A stretch of 64,000 bases of DNA from Roseiconus nitratireducens (GTDB lineage: Bacteria > Planctomycetota > Planctomycetia > Pirellulales > Pirellulaceae), in NCBI RefSeq assembly GCF_008629675.1, contig NZ_VWOX01000010.1:1-64000 (forward strand), given 5' to 3'. Under the pieces are notes generated by a model. That model ran no database searches, was not told where the DNA came from, and worked only from the letters and a program-made list of their open reading frames with translations. This document shows positions 39,036 to 46,305 of this stretch, in pieces. The translations under genes and the position numbers were made by a program. Position 1 is the stretch's first letter. Every line of letters starts with the position of its first letter.

Positions 39036-39605
39036 TCACTGGATCGTACTTTGGGACCAAACTCGAATTCCCAATGCTACGATCACACCCACAGTCAGCA
39101 TGATGCTGAACGGGACAACGCGACGCCGAAGCCCTCTGGCTTGCTGAACGCTTTCTCGGAAATGCTCTCGATCGTCTTCACATCCGAGCGGCCCGGACAG
39201 GGCCTGCAGTTTCAAAAATGCGATCTGCAAACCGATCCAGCTTTCCCGAAGTCGGCCTTGCCTGGCAAGCAGCGCCAGGGAGCAGATTGCGGCAGCGGCA
39301 CAGCCAATGCCGATGACCAACAGCGTCGTTTCAACGCCGACCCACGATCCGATGGCGGCCATCAGCTTCACGTCGCCACCGCCCATGGCGCCGATCAGGT
39401 AAGGAATGAACAAGATGAAGAATCCAACCAATGCTCCAAGAAGGCTGCTCGCCAGGCCGCCCCCCACGAGGTGATAAACGATGCCACCGAGCAAAACGGG
39501 CAGCGTCAGTGCGTTGTAGATCTTGTATTGGCGAATGTCCGTCACCGTTGCCAGGACGCAGCAGCCGAGCACAACGACCAGCGGTAAGAAAATTCCTGCA
39601 TCCAT
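39036..39605 (-). CDS. cpaA: Prepilin peptidase TadV/CpaA
   Basis: A 189-residue aspartic membrane protease that cleaves Flp and TadE-type prepilin leaders. Several membrane spans are present. The two catalytic Asp motifs are visible: TDIRQYKIYN near residue 22 and MGGGDVKL (GxGD) near residue 74. The ATG at 39605 begins just before the first span; an upstream extension in the same frame is not protein-like. It lies between flp and cpaB in the same direction, but a strong terminator (39675-39715) precedes it. Confidence 0.9.
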   Translation of the reverse strand: MDAGIFLPLVVVLGCCVLATVTDIRQYKIYNALTLPVLLGGIVYHLVGGGLASSLLGALVGFFILFIPYLIGAMGGGDVKLMAAIGSWVGVETTLLVIGIGCAAAAICSLALLARQGRLRESWIGLQIAFLKLQALSGPLGCEDDREHFRESVQQARGLRRRVVPFSIMLTVGVIVALGIRVWSQSTIQ

Positions 39606-39674
39606 TACTTGTCTCACATGGGAAGCATCTTCGTGGCGACGAATCTGCAAGCACGACGGGGTTGCTGGTCGCGG

Positions 39675-39715
39675 AAAAAAAGGGCCCCGGCAAAACATCC
39701 AAGGCCGGGGCCCTT
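39675..39715 (-). terminator. Intrinsic terminator after the flp pilin gene
   Basis: On the minus strand a perfect 12-bp stem (AAGGGCCCCGGC with GCCGGGGCCCTT, arms 39680-39691 and 39704-39715, 12-base loop) is followed directly by a run of T residues (39675-39681). It lies about 110 bases after the flp stop and before cpaA. It should end most pilin transcripts and let only some read into the assembly genes. Confidence 0.88.
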
Positions 39716-39824
39716 CGAAAAAAGCTCAGATTCGAACTTCCTGCGCAGTGATTCAATTTGTGTCACGTCGCAGGGAACTCGCATTCCTGCCCAATCGCGC
39801 GGACCTCGCGCGACTTTGGCATGG

Positions 39825-40010
39825 CTAGTTGGCGTTGTCGATGCTTGTCGAGACGCCGCCGAACAGAGTGTTCAGACTCGTGCCCAAAAGCGTGACTCCG
39901 CCAATACAGACCACTGCAATGAGTGCCACGAGCAAGCCGTATTCGGCCATCGTGGCTCCTTCATCATCACGAACGATGCAGTCGTACAAGGGTTTGAGTG
40001 CGATTTTCAT
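39825..40010 (-). CDS. flp: Flp-type major pilin 1
   Basis: A 61-residue Flp pilin, the small subunit polymerised by Tad systems. A leader of 18 residues ends in Gly18, and the mature N-terminus ATMAEYGLLVALIAVV has Glu at +5 and Tyr at +6, as the prepilin peptidase requires. One hydrophobic helix makes up most of the mature protein. GGAG lies 10 bases before the ATG. A sigma-54-type promoter lies about 93 bases upstream of the start (from its predicted start point), and a strong terminator follows. Confidence 0.95.
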   Translation of the reverse strand: MKIALKPLYDCIVRDDEGATMAEYGLLVALIAVVCIGGVTLLGTSLNTLFGGVSTSIDNAN

Positions 40011-40113
40011 AAGTAGCTAACTCCACGTAGGAAACAACAAAGAGAGATGGAGAGAGGAATCATCGGGTATCGACGGGTTTGACAACCGAACGCCTCAACG
40101 GAGCGTCCGTCAA

Positions 40114-40129
40114 AGCACGTGCTGTACCA
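40114..40129 (-). promoter_or_regulatory. Sigma-54 (-24/-12) promoter for flp
   Basis: On the minus strand the sequence reads TGGTACAGCACGTGCT. It matches the consensus TGGYACRN4TTGCW at all but one defined base, with the invariant GG and GC at exactly the right spacing. The predicted start point is near 40103, giving a 5' leader of about 93 bases before the flp ATG. Confidence 0.72.
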
Positions 40130-40225
40130 AGCCGCGAACGACGGTCTAGATGGCCCCGAAATCTTTGGTTTCGTACGGATTCCTTTCCGTTTCACATTGG
40201 AGCGTTCCCACACCGTCAACTTGAG

Positions 40226-40295
40226 GGTGACACCATTGGTTGGCGCTCGAGTCGGGGTTAACGTGAACTGTCACCTGGAGGTTGTCACGTCGTGA
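40226..40295. promoter_or_regulatory. Cluster of TGTCAC dyads, candidate activator sites
   Basis: Three related dyads: GGTG-A-CACC (40226-40234), GTGA-ACTG-TCAC (40263-40274) and TCACG-T-CGTGA (40285-40295). The hexamer TGTCAC occurs at 40269 and 40283 and inverted at 40227. The last two dyads have centres about 21-22 bp apart, two helical turns. They lie about 125-190 bp upstream of the predicted flp start point, where sigma-54 activators usually bind. Confidence 0.5.
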
Positions 40296-40495
40296 GGTTT
40301 CAAAAAAAGACCCTTCGAATCAGCAAAGCCTGCTGGCATTTGTCAATGCGCCGGCTCTGTCGCCCTTGTATCCGACGTGTGACGCATCGGCGATGGAATC
40401 GCAGGGCAAGGATCTGTATGACCCGGCAAACCGTCCAGGTTTCTCGTCAGCTGAAAACAGCGTGGATGCTGCTTGCGGCGGGAATCTTTTTCGAC

Positions 40496-40511
40496 CGGTA
40501 CGTGATCTGCA
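40496..40511 (+). promoter_or_regulatory. Possible sigma-54 promoter for flp2
   Basis: CGGTACGTGATCTGCA differs from TGGYACRN4TTGCW at two defined positions only (first base and first T of the -12 box) and keeps the invariant GG and GC at correct spacing. It points toward flp2, with a predicted start near 40522 and a leader of over 200 bases. Confidence 0.42.
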
Positions 40512-40755
40512 GGAAGGCGGCACGACTCACGTGGACGATCGAATCGGCGAATACCAACGTCAGTCGGAATGACATCGTCTTCATACGCCGCAATGGGAAC
40601 AACCGGCGTGAGGAATTGACAACTTTGGATTGCAACCCCACCCGGTCGATTGAGCCTTCCGTTGCTTTCACCGTGGCGATCAACAAGGTGATGCCATTGC
40701 GAGTGAAAGATCTCTGTGCGGGAGGGTCGTCGTGCCAAAGACGCGCGAGTGGCTT

Positions 40756-40917
40756 ATGACGACGTGGAAAGACTTTTACCGGTCCCAGGACGGCGCCGCA
40801 GTTGCCGAGTATGCCTTGCTGCTGGCATTGATTTCGGCGGTTGCCCTGATCGGTGTTGGGGCGGTTGGTACGTCGCTGTCGGCGTTGTGGGCGGACGTGA
40901 TGGCGAAGTGGCCCTAG
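40756..40917 (+). CDS. Flp-type pilin 2
   Basis: A 53-residue Flp-family pilin, divergent from pilin 1. The leader ends in Gly13 and the mature end AAVAEYALLLALISAVALIG again has Glu +5 and Tyr +6. The mature helix is followed by a short polar tail. An upstream ATG at 40732 would add eight residues. Only 19 bases separate it from the glycosyltransferase gene, so they are probably one transcript. A second pilin may be a minor subunit or be made under other conditions. Confidence 0.88.
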   Translation: MTTWKDFYRSQDGAAVAEYALLLALISAVALIGVGAVGTSLSALWADVMAKWP

Positions 40918-40936
40918 CGAATAATCGGGTTGATCG

Positions 40937-42430
40937 ATGACAAATCGAATTCTGATCTTTATCGTCGCCTACAACGCGGAGAGGACCATCGCGGAGGTCG
41001 TAAGACGGATTCCGAAGGAACTGTTCCATCAATACGAAACAGAGATTCTGCTGATCGACGATGCCTCCGCTGATGGAACGTTCGAGGCCGGATATCGGCT
41101 GAGGTCGCTGTTGCCGGAACGCAAGGTCACGGTGCTGAAGAATCCCGTCAATCTTGGTTATGGGGGAAACCAGAAACTTGGCTACGAGTACGCGATCCGA
41201 GAAGGATTTGACTACATCGTGTTGCTGCACGGTGACGGACAGTACGCCCCAGAGCAAATGCCGGTGTTGCTAAAAACGTTGGTCGACGGGGACGCTGCCG
41301 CAGTTTTTGGCTCCCGAATGTTGGAAGGGCGATCGGCAATCAAGGGCGGGATGCCGGTCTACAAATACGTCGGCAATCGGATTCTGACCGCATTGCAAAA
41401 CTGCCTTAGCGGGATGCGATTGTCGGAGTGGCATTCCGGGTATCGGTTGTACTCCGTTGAGGCTCTTTCCAAGATTCCGTTCGCGCGAAACTCAAACGAT
41501 TTCAATTTTGACACCGAAATCATCCTTCAGTTGAATCTGGCCGGCCATCGGATTGAAGAAGTCCCCGTACCGACGTTCTATGGAGACGAGATTTGTCACG
41601 TCAACGGTCTCAAATATGCCTGCCAGGTGATACGGGATACGTTCATCGCATCCCTTTCCAAGTTTGGCGTCTTTCACGATCCGAAATTCGACACCGTGGA
41701 TCAAACCGCGGTATATCGCTCCAAATTCGGATTCAGTTCGTCACACCAATATGCGTTGGATGCTGTTCGGCCCGGTGAAAGGTTGCTGATCCTGGGGTGT
41801 GGGCCTGCGGAAACAGTTCGCCCCCTGACCGAACAAGCTGGAGAAGTCTCGTTGGTCGATGTTCGGCTGGAGGCAGAACACCATGAATTGGCGGCGAACG
41901 TCTGGCAGTTGGATCTCAACGAGCTTCAGGAGCAAGACCTCGGAGATCAGCAATTCGACTGCGTGCTGATTCTTGACGTGATTGAGCATCTCCGCGACCC
42001 GGAAGAGTTTCTGTCGCGGATTCGCGGATACTCTCAATTGCGGCGGGCCCGAGTCATCCTGACCACGCCCAATGTCGTCTTCCTGCCCGTTCGCCTGATG
42101 TTCTTTCTGGGGCAGTTCAATTATGGCAAACGCGGAATCCTGGACCGGACCCACACCCGGCTCTTCACGTTCGGTTCCTTTCGACGACTGTTGACGCAAC
42201 AGGGATTCTCCGTGACGCGTTTGGAGCCCGTTCCAGCGCCCTTTCCGTTGGCGTTCGGCGAGAATTGGTTCAGTCGGATCCTGCTCAGTTTCAACCATTT
42301 GGCGATGTTTCTTTTTCCCCGGCTGTTCGCTTTTCAGATTTACGGTGAAGCCAATCCTTTGCCCACCGTGGAGCAACTGCTCACTGATGCGGAGTTTCAT
42401 TCGGAGGGATTGCGAGATCTGGTCGCGTGA
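40937..42430 (+). CDS. Glycosyltransferase family 2 fused to a SAM methyltransferase
   Basis: A 497-residue two-domain protein. Residues 1-235 are a GT2 (GT-A fold) transferase of the dolichyl-phosphate-sugar-synthase kind: FIVAYNAERTIAEVV, LLIDDASADGT, and HGDGQYAPEQM as the metal/donor site. Residues about 275-420 are a class I SAM-dependent methyltransferase: LLILGCGPAET, an acidic strand end SLVDVRLE, and DCVLILDVIEHLRDPEEFL. No membrane span ends the GT2 part. It lies 19 bases after flp2 and overlaps the next gene (GTGA). It could make and methylate a lipid-linked or pilin sugar (inference). Confidence 0.88.
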   Translation: MTNRILIFIVAYNAERTIAEVVRRIPKELFHQYETEILLIDDASADGTFEAGYRLRSLLPERKVTVLKNPVNLGYGGNQKLGYEYAIREGFDYIVLLHGDGQYAPEQMPVLLKTLVDGDAAAVFGSRMLEGRSAIKGGMPVYKYVGNRILTALQNCLSGMRLSEWHSGYRLYSVEALSKIPFARNSNDFNFDTEIILQLNLAGHRIEEVPVPTFYGDEICHVNGLKYACQVIRDTFIASLSKFGVFHDPKFDTVDQTAVYRSKFGFSSSHQYALDAVRPGERLLILGCGPAETVRPLTEQAGEVSLVDVRLEAEHHELAANVWQLDLNELQEQDLGDQQFDCVLILDVIEHLRDPEEFLSRIRGYSQLRRARVILTTPNVVFLPVRLMFFLGQFNYGKRGILDRTHTRLFTFGSFRRLLTQQGFSVTRLEPVPAPFPLAFGENWFSRILLSFNHLAMFLFPRLFAFQIYGEANPLPTVEQLLTDAEFHSEGLRDLVA

Positions 42431-43962
42431 CGGAGGAGAGTTTACCAGTTGTTTCGGAAGTCGATGCGGAATGGAGTCGCCGTGAACGGGAAGGTTTGCT
42501 TGCTGACGACTGGCCGCGGCGATATGTGGCAACAGTCCTTGGTCTGACAACGATCTTCGCTCTCATTTACGGCAGCCGCGTTCTATCATCCGGACTTTGG
42601 CTTGATGAATCGATCACTGCCTGGGTGACCGACGGAGGCCTGTCGCAATGCGTTGATCGAGCCTGGAACTTTCAGGGGCAAAGCCCGCTGTATTTCATCG
42701 TCGTCTGGGGACTCCGGCAAGTGCTCGGCGACAGCGAACTTGGGCTCCGGTTGTTGTCGGTCGTTTCGACGGTTGGAGCCGTGGTGATCTTCTTCGGGAT
42801 CCAGCGTGAGTTGCGAGTCGGAAGAGATGCCTGGTTGGGGGCGACGGCGTTTGCTCTTGCGCTGTGGACCCATCCGGACGTCGCCCTGACCGCTCGACCC
42901 TACGCGGCCGCAGTCTTCTTCGCGGTGCTGGCGACATTTCTGCTGCTCCGGATGCTGAAAACAGAGTCGTGGGTTGACCCGCTGGGCTATACCCTTGCGG
43001 TCGCAACCACGATTTCACTTCATTACGTGTTCGCGACGGTACTGGGATTTCATCTGCTATTGTTTTGCGTAACCAGATACGGGCATGTGACCAGGAGATT
43101 GGTTTTTCGTTGGATCGGATGTTTGATTTGTGTAGCCGTGTTGTGTGTTCCCCTGCTGCCGCATCTCTTGCTTGTGCGCGAGAAGGCGACGCGGTACGAG
43201 ATTTCGCTACCACCAAGGGTTCACGATCTTCTGTATCAATCATTCGTATCCGATGGGCTGATGCCACTGGCGATTCTCGTCGCGGGCTTCGGGCTGTTGC
43301 GTCCCAAACTGAATTTCGCGGCGGTCGACCAGGATGTCGTGAGAATCGGAGTTGTCTGGTGGATCGCAGGACCTTTGTCGATCTACTGCGTGTACCATCT
43401 ATTGGGGATTTCCTTAAACGTGCCTCGATACTATCTGTGGCGGTTGCCCGCAATCGGGTTGTTGGCCGTTGCAGGGATTCAAGCCGTCTATCCCCATCGT
43501 CTTGTCGCGGCGCCGACCCTGTTATTGCTGACGTTCATGGTCCCCGCTTGGCAGAACGTCGACCGATCGGGCTGGCGAGAAGCAATCCAGTGGGCAAGCC
43601 TTCCGGGCAGGCTGAACGACAACTGTCGTGTCGTGGTCTACTCGGGATTGATCGAGTCGGCAGAACCCGGATGGCTGAAGGACGATTCGTATCGTCCCTA
43701 TTTCCTTGCGCCACTCAAGCACTATCGTGTCCCGGGATCGGCCGACGTGCTACCAATTCTGATCCCTTCGACAGAGTCATTCTTTGATGCCGAGGTAGAC
43801 AAGATCGTTTGCCAACGGTCGCAGCTAGTTTTCTACCTGGATCGAAACTCGCCGGCGGGTGAGCGCCTGAAACAACGCTTGTCCCAGGCAGGGTGGACCG
43901 TCGATCAATGTCAGCAGTTTCGACTAGCCGAGGTCATTGTCGCTCGCAGTGGCTCAGAATAA
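42427..43962 (+). CDS. GT-C fold membrane glycosyltransferase (PMT/ArnT-like)
   Basis: A 511-residue membrane protein with about ten to twelve spans. The first loop after span 1 has the acidic signature LWLDESITAWV, typical of GT-C enzymes that use lipid-linked sugars outside the inner membrane, followed by QGQSPLYFIVVWGLRQVLGDSELGLRLLSV, the standard PMT_2-family helix pair. The C-terminal ~130 residues are soluble and extracytoplasmic. The GTG start overlaps the previous stop (GTGA), so the two are coupled. Together with the GT2 fusion it could transfer a sugar to the neighbouring pilin or to an envelope glycan. Confidence 0.85.
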   Translation: MTEESLPVVSEVDAEWSRREREGLLADDWPRRYVATVLGLTTIFALIYGSRVLSSGLWLDESITAWVTDGGLSQCVDRAWNFQGQSPLYFIVVWGLRQVLGDSELGLRLLSVVSTVGAVVIFFGIQRELRVGRDAWLGATAFALALWTHPDVALTARPYAAAVFFAVLATFLLLRMLKTESWVDPLGYTLAVATTISLHYVFATVLGFHLLLFCVTRYGHVTRRLVFRWIGCLICVAVLCVPLLPHLLLVREKATRYEISLPPRVHDLLYQSFVSDGLMPLAILVAGFGLLRPKLNFAAVDQDVVRIGVVWWIAGPLSIYCVYHLLGISLNVPRYYLWRLPAIGLLAVAGIQAVYPHRLVAAPTLLLLTFMVPAWQNVDRSGWREAIQWASLPGRLNDNCRVVVYSGLIESAEPGWLKDDSYRPYFLAPLKHYRVPGSADVLPILIPSTESFFDAEVDKIVCQRSQLVFYLDRNSPAGERLKQRLSQAGWTVDQCQQFRLAEVIVARSGSE

Positions 43963-44026
43963 ACCGGAATAGACCGGAAGAAGCCGGGTGACGACCAGAG
44001 GAATGACGGCCACGGTGTTTCAAGAC

Positions 44027-44458
44027 TCACCGGGTCGAGTGGGGTTGCCGCATCGATAGCCGTCGAGAGGCGATCGATGCCAGCTTGATCAGCCCGTTGA
44101 CGTAAGCCGGTAGCGTGACACCGACGATACCCCCGCAAAGCAGAAACAGTTCGACGATCTCGGATCGACTGTCAAGGTGCAGACACACCGCCATCGTGAG
44201 CCCAAGCAGGGCTCCACCGAGCGCCCCGTGAAGGCTGTGATCCGGCCGATCGGAGAAGAGCCCGAATACCAGACCCGGAAGGCAACACACCATCATGCCT
44301 GCGATAGCGAAGCACACGAAGCCCCGAGGATCCGCTTGGTGTCGCAGCGCGATGCTGCATCCCAGAATGGCTCCGATCCCGAGCCAATAGGCAACCATCC
44401 AGAGCACCTGCTTTGCAAGCCGGTGGGCTGAACTGCGTCGAGACTCTGACATGGTCAT
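44027..44458 (-). CDS. Small four-TM membrane protein, unknown
   Basis: A 143-residue hydrophobic protein with about four spans (LWMVAYWLGIGAILGCSIA, VCFAIAGMMVCCLPGLVFGL, LHGALGGALLGLTMAVCL, VELFLLCGGIVGVTLPAYVNGL). No family recognised. The ATG at 44458 is followed by a second ATG two codons later; a longer upstream frame has no protein character. It lies in the same direction as the next GT-C-like gene, 194 bases downstream of it, and is convergent with the preceding gene. Confidence 0.6.
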   Translation of the reverse strand: MTMSESRRSSAHRLAKQVLWMVAYWLGIGAILGCSIALRHQADPRGFVCFAIAGMMVCCLPGLVFGLFSDRPDHSLHGALGGALLGLTMAVCLHLDSRSEIVELFLLCGGIVGVTLPAYVNGLIKLASIASRRLSMRQPHSTR

Positions 44459-44652
44459 TCCGTTTTCTCGGATGCGATCCAGTTCGGGAGACAGACAGAC
44501 GGGGCCCCGGGGAAAGCGTAGGTCGCAATCGAGACGGATCACGAAAAAGCAAAGTCGCAGAAGCGAATCATGCCGACATTTCGTCGCCGCTGTCAGGTCA
44601 TGCACCGAAAGTTCGCTTGATGACGTTTTTGACAGCTGGACTGGTACCGGAT

Positions 44653-46188
44653 TCAGGGAATCTGGCCTTCGAAAGTTTCACCCCGTCGGTTTTCGATTGG
44701 CCAATCCTGGTCTGCAGGAGCGAAAATCGTGAACCCATCGTCCCCGTAAACCTGCTTCCAGTCGGAACACTGCCGGATCGCCTTCGCAAGCGGAAGCGTT
44801 CGCGGGACGAGGATCAAGTCGGTGGGGAATCGTTCCAACGCCGCCTGCCAGCCGTCTCGGGCCATATAAAGGTTCCAATTCTCGGTTGCGAGCTCGGGCG
44901 GATAACCAACTTCGTAGCGACCATCAAGCGAAACCAAAACCTGCGGATAAAGCTTCCAGGTCACAAAGGCACCGCTGTCGAACGGAGTCAAAAGGTTGGC
45001 TTTGCGGCCGGCAGTCCGCAGATACTTGACCGGTCCCACCGGATAGACCACCTCATTTCTAGCGACCGGGCTCCATGTGCCAGGAATTCGGACGGCCCAC
45101 GGGCGGCCACCGATCCACAGCGCAAAGAATCCAACGGCGATCAAGCCCCAAAATGTTTTCAACAACGTCTCGCGGCGGGACCAGATCGAGTTCATTTGCG
45201 ATCCAAGCTCGGTTCGATTGATCCAGCCGGGAACGTGAATCACCCACGCGATCGCATAGATGGCCAACATGCGCTGGTGCAGCGCCGCTTCGATTGCGGC
45301 GACGGCGACAATTGGCAACCCGAGGTCGTCGCTCAGGCGGTGCTTCACCGCATAGAGCAGTAGTAAAAGGGAGGCGCTAAAGAGAAGTTGATGATGAAAC
45401 GAGTCCGCCCAGATCGGATGCCATTCATCAACCAGTGGACGGTCCAGCGTGACGGCATGAAGGAGATAGCCGTAATAATGCCAGCCGTAAGGGTTGACTG
45501 CGATGGCCGGGATCATCACCAGTCCGGTAGCCAGCAAGTGTCGACTCGGAAGGCCGCGAAAAACTCGCTCCAGCCACTCCAGTGCGAAGAACCCGGCTCC
45601 CACCAGGAATCCGGCATGCAGATTGACCCACATCAGAAACAGGATCAACCAAAGCGCAATCCATTTCCGGTCGCCACGCTGGTCTCGCCGTAGCCAGCCG
45701 AGCAGCAGGGCGGTCATCATGTAGGTGTACATCTGGGCGCGGACCGGCGAGAAGCCTTTGTCGGCCATCAGGATAGCCACAGGCGCCAGAAAGCTCAGGA
45801 TGGCCACGGTGGCTCCATTCTCGCGGGCGTTCCGCCAGCAAATCCAAGCCGTTGCGCCGCAGAGCAGAAAGCGAAGGATGACGATCCCGGTCGAGCCAAA
45901 AAACTGGACCAGGGGATAGGCAATCATTCCTGCGCCCCACTCGTGGTGGACGCTCGGATACACCGTCGTGGTGTACGCAGAGAAATTCTCCCACGGGACC
46001 GTTCCGCGGCGAAGGGTTTCTCGGGCAAGTGTCAATTCATGCCACATATCCGGATCGACGGTCGCAATCGTCGTCCGGAACAGGTACATCGCCGTGAGCC
46101 CAGCGATGCACACACCAATCGCTGACCTGGACATTGGGAAAGAGAGGGACCGGGCCGGATCGTTCCCGTTGGCAGAAACGTCACTCAT
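44653..46188 (-). CDS. Polytopic membrane protein, GT-C-like
   Basis: A 511-residue protein with about ten spans. The first external loop has an acidic cluster, VDPDMWHELTLARETLRRG, and a following VHHEWGAGMIAYPL helix, the layout of GT-C glycosyltransferases, though no family could be named with certainty. The C-terminal ~110 residues are soluble (LTPFDSGAFVTWKLYPQVLVSLDGRYEV...), similar in type to planctomycete membrane proteins annotated as hypothetical. The ATG at 46188 is preferred to a TTG at 46191. It precedes the small four-TM gene. Confidence 0.68.
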   Translation of the reverse strand: MSDVSANGNDPARSLSFPMSRSAIGVCIAGLTAMYLFRTTIATVDPDMWHELTLARETLRRGTVPWENFSAYTTTVYPSVHHEWGAGMIAYPLVQFFGSTGIVILRFLLCGATAWICWRNARENGATVAILSFLAPVAILMADKGFSPVRAQMYTYMMTALLLGWLRRDQRGDRKWIALWLILFLMWVNLHAGFLVGAGFFALEWLERVFRGLPSRHLLATGLVMIPAIAVNPYGWHYYGYLLHAVTLDRPLVDEWHPIWADSFHHQLLFSASLLLLLYAVKHRLSDDLGLPIVAVAAIEAALHQRMLAIYAIAWVIHVPGWINRTELGSQMNSIWSRRETLLKTFWGLIAVGFFALWIGGRPWAVRIPGTWSPVARNEVVYPVGPVKYLRTAGRKANLLTPFDSGAFVTWKLYPQVLVSLDGRYEVGYPPELATENWNLYMARDGWQAALERFPTDLILVPRTLPLAKAIRQCSDWKQVYGDDGFTIFAPADQDWPIENRRGETFEGQIP

Positions 46189-46305
46189 CAATCGGCACCA
46201 GCCATTTGCATCATGAAGCTCTCGCCGGAAAGCCGTCGTCGAATACTTCCGTTGCCCAGGGGACGATGCATGACCTGACAGCGAAAGAAATGCAAGCGGA
46301 TCCGT

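Larger units (their letters stand above)
40011..40755. other. Control region between the two divergent pilin genes
   Basis: 745 bases with no convincing gene; an open frame at 40292-40759 overlaps flp2 and has no family features. The region holds a minus-strand sigma-54-type element (40114-40129), a TGTCAC dyad cluster (40226-40295) and a plus-strand sigma-54-type element (40496-40511), listed separately. The rest (about 40300-40490 and 40515-40755) shows nothing recognisable. Confidence 0.55.

Noticed and set aside
40292-40759. Coding sequence between the two pilin genes
   Set aside because: It has no domain or signal, high Arg/Cys content, overlaps flp2 in another frame and covers the candidate sigma-54 element.
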